Shown here in pieces: positions 15,997-24,222 of a stretch of 64,000 bases of DNA (its first letter is position 1; each line of letters starts with the position of its first letter). The notes below the pieces were generated by a model, which searched no databases, was not told where the DNA came from, and worked only from the letters and a program-made list of their open reading frames with translations. The stretch spans positions 3,016,001 through 3,080,000 of the forward strand of contig CAKNFP010000001.1 in assembly GCA_930633525.1 (NCBI GenBank), written 5' to 3'. The position numbers were made by a program, and so were the translations under genes. This stretch comes from Hyphomicrobiales bacterium (GTDB lineage: Bacteria > Pseudomonadota > Alphaproteobacteria > Rhizobiales > Beijerinckiaceae).

Positions 15997-17093
15997 GCGG
16001 CCAGCCGCAAGTTGCGAGCCTCTTCAACCACCTGTATCCGCTGGCCCAACCAACGGACAACCGGAACCGCGAAACTATTGCCGAGGGCCTTGTAGCGAGG
16101 GCCGTCTGCGGCGGGCTTTCCGCGAAAGCGGATGAGCGTGTAGTCGTCGGGGAAGCCCTGCAGGCGCTCGCACTCGCGGGGCGTCAGGCGGCGGACGGCA
16201 GATGCATACTGAACGCCGACACCCCATCCGTCCGTATCGAGCGGACCCGTCATATCGCCATATTGGACCACGTCGGATTGGCGGGCGTCGAAGGCGTGGA
16301 CCGGCACCAACGGCGTACCGCGCCCCGTGCCATCCTCGCTGGCGTCGAAGCCTTCCCCGCGCAGCGAATGAGCGACAAAGGTCTCCGTTTCCCAATCAAT
16401 CCTCTGGTTGCTCGTTGTGTCACAACGAGCAACGTCAGGCGCGGCGATCAGATGCCCGGCTTGTCCCTGGTTGTCGTCCGCGCCGCATGTTCCAACGCCC
16501 TGCGCAGTGAGGGCGGCAACTGTCTGCCTCGCTTCTCGGCGCGGCGCAGTATCCCCGCGCAGGCTTTCGCGCTCAAAAAGAACCGCTGTGGCAGGTCGCC
16601 AGTCTCCAAAATATCCGACAACGAACACACGCCGGCGCCGCTGTGGAACTCCGAAGAACTGAGCGTCCAGCACTCGGTAGGCGAACCCATACCCGAGTTC
16701 GACCATGCCCCCGAGGATGGCGCCAAAGTCCCGTCCTCCGTTCGATGACAGAACGCCGGGGACATTCTCCCAGACCAGCCAGCGGGGCCGTAAGCGGTCA
16801 GCAAGCCTAAGAAATTCGAGGGCCAGGTTGCCACGGTCGTCGCCCAGCCCGCCGCGCAATCCGGCGATGCTGAAGGACTGGCAGGGCGTGCCTCCGACAA
16901 GAAGGTCAATTGGTTCATAGTCACCCGCCTGAATGGTGGTGAAGTCCCCATGCAGCGGCACATTGGGATAGTGATGCGCCAGCACGGCCCGTGGGAATTT
17001 CTCGATCTCCGAGAGGAACGCCGCGCGCCAGCCGAGCGGATGCCAGGCAACGGAAGCGGCCTCGATGCCGGAGCAGATGGAGCCGAAGATCAT
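15993..17093 (-). CDS. DNA (cytosine-5-)-methyltransferase
   Basis: 366 residues from the ATG at 17093, preceded by GAGGGAGG and overlapping the HNH stop as ATGA. Motif I is FGSICSGIEAASVAW, the catalytic Pro-Cys is in LLVGGTPCQSFSIAGLRGG (about 75), motif VI is WENVPG, motif VIII has PQRRRRVFVVG, then RLTPRECERLQGFPDDYT and ALGNSFAVPVVRWL (motifs IX and X). The region of about residues 175-260 is the target-recognition part. This methylates C5 of cytosine, and with no cognate restriction enzyme seen it is probably a protective phage enzyme. Confidence 0.95.
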   Translation of the reverse strand: MIFGSICSGIEAASVAWHPLGWRAAFLSEIEKFPRAVLAHHYPNVPLHGDFTTIQAGDYEPIDLLVGGTPCQSFSIAGLRGGLGDDRGNLALEFLRLADRLRPRWLVWENVPGVLSSNGGRDFGAILGGMVELGYGFAYRVLDAQFFGVPQRRRRVFVVGYFGDWRPATAVLFERESLRGDTAPRREARQTVAALTAQGVGTCGADDNQGQAGHLIAAPDVARCDTTSNQRIDWETETFVAHSLRGEGFDASEDGTGRGTPLVPVHAFDARQSDVVQYGDMTGPLDTDGWGVGVQYASAVRRLTPRECERLQGFPDDYTLIRFRGKPAADGPRYKALGNSFAVPVVRWLGQRIQVVEEARNLRLAA

Positions 17094-17419
17094 GCTGCCT
17101 CCCTCACACTTTCCACCCGCCTTCGGTGCGCCAACCTCAAGTTCACCGACTGTGTCCGCGGGCGCAGGTGAAGCGGATTGCAGCACCTGCGGTTGTTGCA
17201 TTCGTGGTCCAGTTGCTCGCCCGGTCGCAGCCGGCGGCCGCCCAGCAACCGCCAAATCAGGAGGTGGACTCCAACGGTCGCGCCGCGATAGCTGACCCGG
17301 CCGTATCCGCCTCCCCTGCCCGACCCGCTGTCACTGCCGGTCCAATTCCAACAGCCGTGGCACTGGATCCGCTCGCGAATTCTTTCGGGAATCCGGGCGT
17401 CGTTGATGTCAGGCTGCAT
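17090..17419 (-). CDS. HNH endonuclease
   Basis: 109 residues from the ATG at 17419, which overlaps the RNA ligase stop by 11 bases. The C-terminal part has the HNH fold of phage homing-type nucleases: GVHLLIWRLLGG, then LDHECNNRRCCNPLHLRPRT with the catalytic His and the Cys-Cys pair. CWNWTGS near residue 24 is also typical. Such genes are often selfish or assist packaging; here it lies far from terminase and next to the cytosine methylase. Confidence 0.88.
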   Translation of the reverse strand: MQPDINDARIPERIRERIQCHGCWNWTGSDSGSGRGGGYGRVSYRGATVGVHLLIWRLLGGRRLRPGEQLDHECNNRRCCNPLHLRPRTQSVNLRLAHRRRVESVREAA

Positions 17420-18545
17420 CGCGCAACTCGGCATTGTCGTTGGTTCCCAATGCAAAGCGGGCACAGAACATCCCTCGTGCTCCTTCCACCGCGCTTGCCG
17501 ACCCGACATGCTTGAGCAAAAGCGCAGTGACCGCCGCAACTGGTTCGCCTCCGCCCCGGATCTGAAAAGCCAGAGGGCGAAACAGTGGTGGCATCGTAGC
17601 CGCCGGACCGAGAGCGAACTCCTTTTGGGACAGGTCGCTGTAGCGCGTGACCACGTCTGAGATCATGCGCGCCGTTCTGGACACCCCTGTCAGCACATCG
17701 TCGCGATATTGCTGCACGCTGAGGCGGTCGGGGCCATCCAGCAGCGGCAGTACATCGTCAACCTCGCCGCGCAGCACGAGGGCGAGCACGTTCTTTTCCT
17801 GAAGAATGCTGTCTTTGGCCTTGTGTTTAAGGACGTATTCTTCACCCTTCGCCTTGACCATGCGCCCGTCAGCGAACCGGACGACGAAGCCCTCCATCCC
17901 CGTGACGGCGCGAGTGTGGGCAAGAAATTCGCTAGCGGTGCGCGGCGCGTCGTGGATCGGAGCTTGATAAACAAGCATAGCCCTGGCTGCGCGCTCCACC
18001 TGGGACCATTCCAGATATTCGCCCGTGACGGTATTGCGGAGAGCCAAAAGATATAGTGCCGAGGTGGCATACGGTACTACGATGCGGTTGTCGGGCGCCG
18101 TGAACTCGAATATCGGAGTGACGCTTTTATTGAGCCACGTCTCGCATTCATGAGCCAGCTCGCGCGAGAGATGCCTCTCTGCCTTAACGGCAACATCTGT
18201 ACGCCCCATGCGAGTCATGAACACGACTTTCCCGCCCACGACAGCCGGATGGATCATCGACCCATCGAGCTTTTCCATCACGACGTGCGGGGCGCTAAAA
18301 TCGAGTGCGTCCGGTTGGGTCTCGGGCCGCTCGCCGATATTGAAGAACTTCTGAAAGGGGCGCGCCAACGTCCGGCCATCCGGAGCGAACTTGATGCCCC
18401 GGCACTCTAACCTCACGAAATCGTCGAACGTGTCGGCCGCCGCATAAACATAGTCGATGACGGTATAGCCGTCCTTCTTCGCTGTGATGAAGTCGTTCCG
18501 GCCGGCGATATGAGGTAGCACTTGGTCGATGTGTTCTATGATCAT
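17409..18545 (-). CDS. RNA ligase, T4 Rnl1-like
   Basis: 378 residues from the ATG at 18545, which overlaps the kinase-phosphatase stop. Nucleotidyltransferase motifs are present: motif I EKLDGSM (91-97) with K92 as the AMP-accepting lysine, ECRGIKF (48-54) before it, motif III-like FEFTAPDNRIVV (146-157), motif IV EGFVVRF (218-224), motif V MVKAK (229-233). T4 Rnl1 has the same KxDGS core and length (374). It seals 5'-phosphate and 3'-OH RNA ends. Paired with an end-healing enzyme it forms a tRNA or mRNA repair unit. Confidence 0.88.
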   Translation of the reverse strand: MIIEHIDQVLPHIAGRNDFITAKKDGYTVIDYVYAAADTFDDFVRLECRGIKFAPDGRTLARPFQKFFNIGERPETQPDALDFSAPHVVMEKLDGSMIHPAVVGGKVVFMTRMGRTDVAVKAERHLSRELAHECETWLNKSVTPIFEFTAPDNRIVVPYATSALYLLALRNTVTGEYLEWSQVERAARAMLVYQAPIHDAPRTASEFLAHTRAVTGMEGFVVRFADGRMVKAKGEEYVLKHKAKDSILQEKNVLALVLRGEVDDVLPLLDGPDRLSVQQYRDDVLTGVSRTARMISDVVTRYSDLSQKEFALGPAATMPPLFRPLAFQIRGGGEPVAAVTALLLKHVGSASAVEGARGMFCARFALGTNDNAELRDAA

Positions 18546-19495
18546 GCTGCTTGCCTCGGCGCAATGTCCTTCGATGTACGCGCATCGACAACCGTCACAT
18601 TCGGCAAGCCGTCGCCGCGGAGCGCTTCGGGAAGGATGCTCTGCATCCGCTCGTGATGCGCCACGACCAGCGTCTTTCCATTCGGCAAGATCACGTCGTT
18701 CCGCCAACCGCCATCGCGAATTTTCACATCGAGGGGACGGTCGACCACGACATACCGGACGTTGGCCCATGGGGGCGCCAGAGACGCACAGGCAAGTCGA
18801 TCGCGTCGACGCAGATTGGTTGCGTCTATGATGACCGGAAGACCGCTGGCGAGCCTCGCACGGGCTATCCTATGCAATGCAACGAAGACGTCTTCATTGC
18901 GTGACTGGTCTTGGATTCTGCCGGTGAACTCGTAACGGAGGGCGTCAGAGGAGATGACGTGCTCCCAGCCTGCGCACCACCGACTCTTACCGGCGCCACT
19001 GGGCCCGACCATGACCGTAAGCAAAGGGTCCTCGGTCGGCGCAATAATGCGCTCAGCGGCTTCCCAGTTCGGGGCCACCTGAAAGCAAGTGATGCCTTCG
19101 GCGCGCCACATGTCGACGACGCGCTGGCGGTCGTCGTACACCAGATCCGGCCGGTTAACTTCATGCAGTTGCGCAAGCCAATATCGCTTGAGGGCAACGT
19201 CGGGTGTGTTGTCGCCGCTGGCACGCATGTGCGTCATAAGCATGGGCGCGACGCCGGCATCGCAGGCCAGCCACTCTTCGGTTTCGCGTCGGACCTGGTC
19301 AGATCTTGCCGACCAAATTTCGACGCGATGACCAGCCTGCAGGTGGGCCTTGAGCGAGGCGACGACAGGCCAGTTGGGCACGTCATGGACGCAAGCCGCG
19401 AAGAACGCATCCCAGTTTGGCTTGGTGCCCCGCACGAGATGCACGCGATGCCGGATGTCGGCCAGTGTTCCATCTAGATCAAATACAACGAACAT
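18542..19495 (-). CDS. Polynucleotide 3'-phosphatase / 5'-kinase (HAD + P-loop)
   Basis: 317 residues from the ATG at 19495. Residues 1-155 are a HAD phosphatase: motif I FDLDGTLAD (5-13), SARSD (62-66) and the VYDDRQ Asp pair (121-122). Residues 158-317 are a P-loop kinase: GPSGAGKS (164-171), then VIIDATNLRRRDR. This heals RNA ends by removing 3'-phosphate and phosphorylating 5'-OH. T4 Pnkp carries kinase first; here the order is phosphatase-kinase, as in animal PNKP and some phage proteins. Start and stop overlap both neighbours. Confidence 0.88.
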   Translation of the reverse strand: MFVVFDLDGTLADIRHRVHLVRGTKPNWDAFFAACVHDVPNWPVVASLKAHLQAGHRVEIWSARSDQVRRETEEWLACDAGVAPMLMTHMRASGDNTPDVALKRYWLAQLHEVNRPDLVYDDRQRVVDMWRAEGITCFQVAPNWEAAERIIAPTEDPLLTVMVGPSGAGKSRWCAGWEHVISSDALRYEFTGRIQDQSRNEDVFVALHRIARARLASGLPVIIDATNLRRRDRLACASLAPPWANVRYVVVDRPLDVKIRDGGWRNDVILPNGKTLVVAHHERMQSILPEALRGDGLPNVTVVDARTSKDIAPRQAA

Positions 19496-20472
19496 CACGC
19501 TGCCCTTTCTTCTTCCTGTCCGCCCCCATCCCGCCAGACACTCCCGTCCGCGAGCCTGTACTCGACCCATTCTTCGCCTTCGCTGCTATCCACCTGCTCG
19601 CCCGGCACCAAGGCCGGGATGAACAGGTGGGCCGCACAGCCGGCCTGCTGCTCCTCGTGGGTCAGCGGCCTGTCCCAGCGGCCGCAGGTCCAGACGCCAC
19701 GCTCACCGACGATCTCCGGCGTCGAGTACAGGCACGTCCTGCAATTCACCCGCGGCCAAGCCTTCTCGTGGCAGTGCGGCTTGTGCTTGCACCAGCCGCA
19801 GGCGAAGGCTGCTTTGGAGTCTGGATCTTCGTGGAGGCGCATGAGCGGCTCGTCGGCGCGGACAATGCGCTCGGCCTTGGCGATAAGGCGTAGGCAATAT
19901 TCCGAATCGTAGTTGACGCGCTCCGCGTAGAGCTCGTCGGTATTCTTATTGACCGCGAGATAGATCGCCCGGTCCCGGTGTCGCAGGTGCATGTACATCT
20001 GAAACTGCCCAAAATGGTCTGGCTTCGACTTGGCGACGCCCTCCTTGAGCAGTTTGCGGAATGACTTGTCGTTGTGGCTTTTCATTTCGGCGACATGGAT
20101 CGTCTTGGGCGCCTCCGGCAGCCCTAAGACCTCCGCGTCAAGCTTGCCCTTCACGTGACCGCCGACGGCGGTCACTGTGATCTGTCGGCCGGTCGCGGGA
20201 TCCTTGTCCTGGACCTCGCAGCCAATCGCCCGCAGCTCCTCGATGAACCGGTCTTCCTCGATGTTGCCGGTGGCGAAAAGCCGGATCTTCTGGCCGGTAA
20301 GAACCTCCCCCGGTGACACCCAATGGAAGTCGTACCAGAGCTTACGCAGGCAGGGATCCGCGAGCGTGGAGATCGATAGGGTGCGCCCCTCCCACTGCTC
20401 ACGGGCTTCGTAGTGCTTGTAAATGGCCGCGATCGTGGGGGCGACCGTCACGAGTTGCGGGAGGGGCGCCAT
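19495..20472 (-). CDS. PD-(D/E)XK nuclease, Cas4/exonuclease-like
   Basis: 325 residues. The core nuclease motifs are GHVKGKLDAEV (about 104-114, catalytic Asp) and IHVAEMKSHN (about 125-134, E-x-K), with a QFQMYMHL helix after. The C-terminal third has clustered Cys (CGWCKHKPHC then CRTC and WTCGRW) that could bind iron-sulfur or zinc, as in Cas4 and AddB. It probably resects phage DNA with the recombination genes nearby. Its stop and the phosphatase-kinase ATG share TGATG. Confidence 0.82.
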   Translation of the reverse strand: MAPLPQLVTVAPTIAAIYKHYEAREQWEGRTLSISTLADPCLRKLWYDFHWVSPGEVLTGQKIRLFATGNIEEDRFIEELRAIGCEVQDKDPATGRQITVTAVGGHVKGKLDAEVLGLPEAPKTIHVAEMKSHNDKSFRKLLKEGVAKSKPDHFGQFQMYMHLRHRDRAIYLAVNKNTDELYAERVNYDSEYCLRLIAKAERIVRADEPLMRLHEDPDSKAAFACGWCKHKPHCHEKAWPRVNCRTCLYSTPEIVGERGVWTCGRWDRPLTHEEQQAGCAAHLFIPALVPGEQVDSSEGEEWVEYRLADGSVWRDGGGQEEERAA

Positions 20473-20628
20473 TTAGCGGGCGTCCAGTTTGTCGTAGAGG
20501 CGTTCGATCCGGAAGCTTAGGAGGCCATAGACGCCGACAATGAGCGGGATTGCCTCTTGGCTGACGATCCCGATCAGGGCCAGGGCAATCGCGAGCACGA
20601 GGTTCGCGACACTGATGAAGGTCGCCAT
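20473..20628 (-). CDS. Small phage membrane protein, 51 residues
   Basis: The ATG at 20628 shares its A with the upstream TGA (TGATG). The protein is two short hydrophobic helices (SVANLVLAIALALIGIV and AIPLIVGVYGLLSF) with a charged end IERLYDKLDAR. It ends exactly where the nuclease gene begins. No family recognised. Tight coupling on both sides supports real expression. Confidence 0.6.
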   Translation of the reverse strand: MATFISVANLVLAIALALIGIVSQEAIPLIVGVYGLLSFRIERLYDKLDAR

Positions 20629-21131
20629 CACCGCACCTGCAACGTCGGTTCGCCGGTCTTGATGCGCGCGCCAGGCACGGACAGCCCGCCGTCGATCGCT
20701 TCCTTGATCGCCGACTTGGACACGGACTTCGTCACGTCGGTCTTCCAAGCCCATGCGGGCAGACCGGCCTCGTCGGTGATCTCGACGCTGTCACGGCCTT
20801 TGGCGACCGTCAGCGTGGCCTCTGGCAGGCGCACACGCGGCAGGTCCGCGGCCTGCAAGAGACGTAGCGCCAACTTGCGCATGGCCTCTCCACGGCGCTC
20901 GCTGCCGGCCTGACGAGCCTTCAGATCGTCAATGCGGGACTGCTGCGCGGCTGCAATGGCTTTGGCGTCGAGGATCTGGGCAGCGATCCGCGAAAGGACG
21001 ACCTCCGCATTGGTTTCCCCCTCGATCGTGTCGGCCCGCAGTTGCTCGTCTTCCGCGAGCTCGGGGTAGGCGGCGACGAGATCCTGAAACTCACGTTCCA
21101 GCAGCGTTACCTCAAGCAGCAAGTTGGACAT
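20628..21131 (-). CDS. Siphovirus Gp157-like protein
   Basis: 167 residues matching the Gp157 family: a long N-terminal coiled coil with DTIEGETNAEVVLSRI and AAAQQSRIDDLKARQ, then a beta-rich end (RLPEATLTVAK, ITDEAGLPAWAW) and AIKEAIDGGLSVPGARIKTG. In Streptococcus phage Sfi21 this gene gives resistance-linked functions, and it commonly sits with recombination and replication genes as here. Its biochemical role is not known. It overlaps the gene on its 5' side by 20 bases. Confidence 0.8.
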   Translation of the reverse strand: MSNLLLEVTLLEREFQDLVAAYPELAEDEQLRADTIEGETNAEVVLSRIAAQILDAKAIAAAQQSRIDDLKARQAGSERRGEAMRKLALRLLQAADLPRVRLPEATLTVAKGRDSVEITDEAGLPAWAWKTDVTKSVSKSAIKEAIDGGLSVPGARIKTGEPTLQVR

Positions 21132-21408
21132 GGGTTGCCTCGCGTTTGGCGGCCATGGCCGCGTCGTATTTCTTGCGTTCGGTTTCGGGGGAGATCTCGC
21201 GGGGGTAGAGTGCCGCCTCTATTAGGCAGACGCCGTGATCGAGGTGTCCGCGCCGGATCTCCCGGAGGCCGTCTTCGGCGAGGTCGGAGGCTTTGTATGG
21301 AAGCCGATCGAGCAAGCCGCGGTCGCTGATCTCGTTGATAAGATCATCGTCATCGAGAAGCCCTAGATAGACCTCAACCCCAACCTCAACGGTGACTGAT
21401 CTGCTCAT
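21112..21408 (-). CDS. Hypothetical phage protein
   Basis: 98 residues from the ATG at 21408, two bases after the clamp gene's stop. The N-terminus is a beta strand (SRSVTVEVGVEVYLGLL) followed by acidic and helical segments (LLDDDDLINEISDRGLL). Sequence is reminiscent of small phage proteins found beside DnaN or Gp157 genes but no domain name can be given. Confidence 0.6.
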   Translation of the reverse strand: MSRSVTVEVGVEVYLGLLDDDDLINEISDRGLLDRLPYKASDLAEDGLREIRRGHLDHGVCLIEAALYPREISPETERKKYDAAMAAKREATHVQLAA

Positions 21409-21410
21409 CC

Positions 21411-22487
21411 TCAAACCCTCAGCGGCATGATGACGTGCAGGCTGGTATCGTCCCCGCACAGAAGAGCCGGCGATCCAGGGTCGCCCAGCTTCAGCGAGAC
21501 GGTCGGCGTCCCGATCGCTGCTAGGGTGCCCGTGACGTATTCGCCGTTGAACCCGATAGTGATGGGCTCCGCGCTGTACTCGATGGCGATTTCGTCGCTG
21601 GCGCTCTTGCCTTCCGGCCCGGTCGCGGACAGGGCTGCGCCGTCGCCGGCAAGGTCGAAGCGGACGGCTCGGCTGCTGCGATCCTGGATGGCTGAGACAC
21701 GAGCCACAGCCTTTGTCAGAGCCTCCGACGCAATGACAGCGACCTTGTCATTCTGCCGGGGGATGACCCGCTCGTAGTCCGGGAAGTTGCCGTCGACCAG
21801 CTTGGACGTGATCACGACCGCGCCCGTCTCCACCCGGATTTTGGACTGGGAGAGCGACACCGTGAGATCCGCGTCCAGCCGCTGGATCTCACCCACCATC
21901 TGACGCGGGATGATCACGGCCGGCACTTCGGCCACGGGGCTCGGTACCGACACGCGTGCCAGCTGGTGACCGTCGGTGGCCACCACCACCAGATCGCCCC
22001 CAACCACGTGCATGTAAACGCCATTCAGGTAATAGCGGGTCTCCTCTGTACTCATGGCGTAGGCCGCCCGGCCGAAGAGGGTTTTGACGTCGTGGGCGGA
22101 CAAGGAAAACGTCACGTCAAACGCGCCGGCTGCGAGGTTCGGGAAGTCGTCGGCCGGCAGGGTCTGGAGCTTGAAGCGCGACCGCCCCGCCTTCACGGTC
22201 GCCGTGTCGCCGTCGACACTGATCGTGACCAGCGCATCCTTAGGCAGCCGCGCCGCGATGTCCTTCAAGGTCCGGCCGGGCACCGTGATAGCGCCAGGAG
22301 CGTCTACATCGACCTCGGCGCTAGCCTGCGCCTCCATGTCCAGGTTGGTCGCCCGTGCCTTCAGGCGGCCGGTCTCGGCCGTCAGAAGCACGTTCTGTAA
22401 GATGGGGATGGTGCTTCTGGCCTCGACCGCGCGGTCGACAGCCGTCAGCAGGCGCGCCAAGTCGGCGCGCGCAATCTCTACGCGCAT
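21411..22487 (-). CDS. Phage-encoded DNA polymerase III beta subunit (sliding clamp)
   Basis: 358 residues with the three repeated clamp domains. N-terminal RSTIPILQNVLLTAETGRL, then FPNLAAGAF, RYYLNGVYMHVV, VVVATDGHQLARVSVPSP, GNFPDYERVIP, SSRAVRFDLAGDGAALSATG, FNGEYVTGTLAAI and the C-terminal HVIMPLRV, all standard DnaN landmarks. Host DnaN is encoded near the origin elsewhere, so this is a second, phage copy. It would hold a polymerase on phage DNA or displace host clamp partners. The leader at 22488-22548 has no gene. Confidence 0.93.
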   Translation of the reverse strand: MRVEIARADLARLLTAVDRAVEARSTIPILQNVLLTAETGRLKARATNLDMEAQASAEVDVDAPGAITVPGRTLKDIAARLPKDALVTISVDGDTATVKAGRSRFKLQTLPADDFPNLAAGAFDVTFSLSAHDVKTLFGRAAYAMSTEETRYYLNGVYMHVVGGDLVVVATDGHQLARVSVPSPVAEVPAVIIPRQMVGEIQRLDADLTVSLSQSKIRVETGAVVITSKLVDGNFPDYERVIPRQNDKVAVIASEALTKAVARVSAIQDRSSRAVRFDLAGDGAALSATGPEGKSASDEIAIEYSAEPITIGFNGEYVTGTLAAIGTPTVSLKLGDPGSPALLCGDDTSLHVIMPLRV

Positions 22488-22548
22488 GGTTTGTTTCCTT
22501 GGGGGTGAAGGGCGGCGCGAACGCCGCCCGAAAGGTGCTACGTGCGGA

Positions 22549-23064
22549 TTACCGCCGCCCAGTCGGCCACGGCCGCTTGCCTGCCGTCCCCGTAGCGCGC
22601 TGCTCCTGCGGCGCTGGCCGATTCTCGTTGGCAGCGGCGCGGTTGTCGTTGGCGGGAGCGCCGCCCTCGCCGTCGAAGTAGTACTTCTTGATCACGTTCT
22701 GCAGGTCGCCGGTATCAGCGCGCTTGCGGGTGCCGATGCGGGCAGTGAAAGCCTTGAAGTGCAGTTCTTCACTGTCTTCCGGATTTGGCACGCCAACAGC
22801 TCGGCGCAGAGCTGCAAACTGGCGCTGTGCGATGTCCTGCGTTTCCTGCTTTTCGTGCACCAAGCTAAAGTTTTCGAAGAGCTTCCGATCTTCGTATTCC
22901 CCGCTGACGATCCTCAATGTCAGCTTGAGCATCTCGCCCGTGCCCTTCGAGTTCGGCCCGTAATCCGACTCGATGACCTCTAACTCATAGTCGCCGTCAG
23001 GGAGGGGAGTATAGCCCGATGACGGTTCGGCGTTCGGATCGTAGCTTCCACCTAAAGCAGCCAT
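22549..23064 (-). CDS. DUF669 protein (probable single-strand DNA-binding)
   Basis: 171 residues. The pattern YTPLPDGDYELEVIESDYGP, GEMLKLTLRIVSGEYEDRKLF and FAALRRAVG is that of DUF669, phage proteins with an OB-like fold regularly next to a Sak4-type ATPase and thought to bind or coat single-stranded DNA. The last 40 residues are low-complexity with two ANDN/ANEN copies and a basic end, like the acidic or disordered tails of SSB proteins. Confidence 0.82.
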   Translation of the reverse strand: MAALGGSYDPNAEPSSGYTPLPDGDYELEVIESDYGPNSKGTGEMLKLTLRIVSGEYEDRKLFENFSLVHEKQETQDIAQRQFAALRRAVGVPNPEDSEELHFKAFTARIGTRKRADTGDLQNVIKKYYFDGEGGAPANDNRAAANENRPAPQEQRATGTAGKRPWPTGRR

Positions 23065-23077
23065 TCAATAGATCTCC

Positions 23078-23893
23078 TTACGCAGCTTCTGCGATGTCGT
23101 TGTCGTTTGCGACACCTTCAGGCGCCGGGAAGTATTTGGAGAGTTCGGTGTACCCCTGACCTTTCTTGTAGGGGATGCTTGGGGGCATGTTGTAGCGGTT
23201 CTTGGCCACGAAGCCGGCCCGCTCTTCCAGGTGAATCTGTCGGTCGCCGCCAGACTCGCCGTGGGTTACCTTCTTGTTGAAGCCGGCGTCCGCCGTCTTC
23301 AGCGTGACCCGGTAGTTGATGAAGCCGACGATGTCCGCTCGCTCACGCACCAAAGCATTGGCGCGCTTATGCAATTTCAAGCTGTAGCGGCTGTACGGGT
23401 CGGACGTAGGGGAGTCGAACCGCACGATGTCGGGATGGGCAAGCTGCACCACGCCGATGCCTTGAGCGGCAAGCTCCGCCAGACCGGACAGGTAGTCATT
23501 CCACTCGTTGTCCGCTTCCGAGTATCCCCGGCCATAGGAGGCCGGCGAGCCCTTCTCATTGGAGTCGATGGAGTCGGCGCCGATCCGCTGCGCGGTGGCC
23601 CGCTGCAGGAGCGGCTCGAACCCATCAAGGCTGTCGATGATCACCGTCTTGAAGTCATGCGGCTGGGTCAGCAGTTCGCCGATCGCATCCAGCATGTCGC
23701 CGTAGGTCTCGATCGTGCCGGGGGTCGCCAGCTCGACATCAGAAGGCGGACTCTCGCCTGCTGTCTGGAGATAAAGCGGGTCGGGAAACTCCGCTGCCAG
23801 GGATGTCTTGCCAACGCCGTCCACGCCGTACAAGACGATGATTGGCGGCCTCTGACTCTTCGTCGACTTGAGCTTGGAAAGGGATATCGCCAT
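23078..23893 (-). CDS. Sak4-like RecA-fold ATPase (single-strand annealing partner)
   Basis: 271 residues from the ATG at 23893. Walker A is VLYGVDGVGKTSLAAEF (about 20-36), Walker B is VIIDSLDGFEPL (about 87-98), and a later QLAHPD strand fits the RecA core. Proteins of this type (AAA_24/Sak4) act in phage recombination with DUF669 and Gp157 neighbours, as here. The end has the ANDN tail. Start and the preceding tiny membrane gene's stop share TGATG. Confidence 0.82.
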   Translation of the reverse strand: MAISLSKLKSTKSQRPPIIVLYGVDGVGKTSLAAEFPDPLYLQTAGESPPSDVELATPGTIETYGDMLDAIGELLTQPHDFKTVIIDSLDGFEPLLQRATAQRIGADSIDSNEKGSPASYGRGYSEADNEWNDYLSGLAELAAQGIGVVQLAHPDIVRFDSPTSDPYSRYSLKLHKRANALVRERADIVGFINYRVTLKTADAGFNKKVTHGESGGDRQIHLEERAGFVAKNRYNMPPSIPYKKGQGYTELSKYFPAPEGVANDNDIAEAA

Positions 23894-24006
23894 CACAGCA
23901 CTCCCATGAACTTGGCGACCGTGAGGTACTGGCCAAGGTCGCCGATGATGGACAGCAGCAACGAAGCCACCACGAGCCAAAGGATGATCTTGATGGGGAG
24001 GGTCAC
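23893..24006 (-). CDS. Tiny membrane protein, 37 residues, GTG start
   Basis: GTG at 24006-24004 overlaps the upstream TGA (GTGA), and the stop overlaps the ATG of the Sak4-like gene (TGATG). The product is MTLPIKIILWLVVASLLLSI followed by IGDLGQYLTVAKFMGVL, a single hydrophobic helix. Exact coupling at both ends supports it as a gene although it is very short. Function unknown. Confidence 0.5.
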   Translation of the reverse strand: MTLPIKIILWLVVASLLLSIIGDLGQYLTVAKFMGVL

Positions 24007-24212
24007 GCCGCCATCCTTTCGTGCTGGCCGGAGAGGCTCGCCGCACAGGCCCGGAGCGCAGCCGCGTTGCCGTCGTGGCGTCGAATGTCAGCCCGGCCGC
24101 GGGCCTTGGCAGCGCGCCGCTCGTTCCACGCTGCCACCCGCTGTAAGCGCGCAGCCGCTCTCGTTGCGTCCCCGGCTTCCGCCAGGGCGCGCCCTATTGA
24201 AATCACGTGCAT
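24003..24212 (-). CDS. Small basic helical protein
   Basis: 69 residues from the ATG at 24212, ten bases after the upstream stop. Composition is Ala/Arg-rich (AARLQRVAAWNERRAAKARG), mostly helical. No domain recognised. It overlaps the tiny membrane gene by 4 bases. Confidence 0.5.
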   Translation of the reverse strand: MHVISIGRALAEAGDATRAAARLQRVAAWNERRAAKARGRADIRRHDGNAAALRACAASLSGQHERMAA

Positions 24213-24222
24213 GAGTTGCGCC

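Noticed and set aside
19495..20472. Cas4 of a CRISPR system
   Set aside because: The nuclease motifs fit Cas4-like exonucleases in general, but the gene sits with Gp157, clamp and Sak4-like genes, as phage recombination nucleases do.
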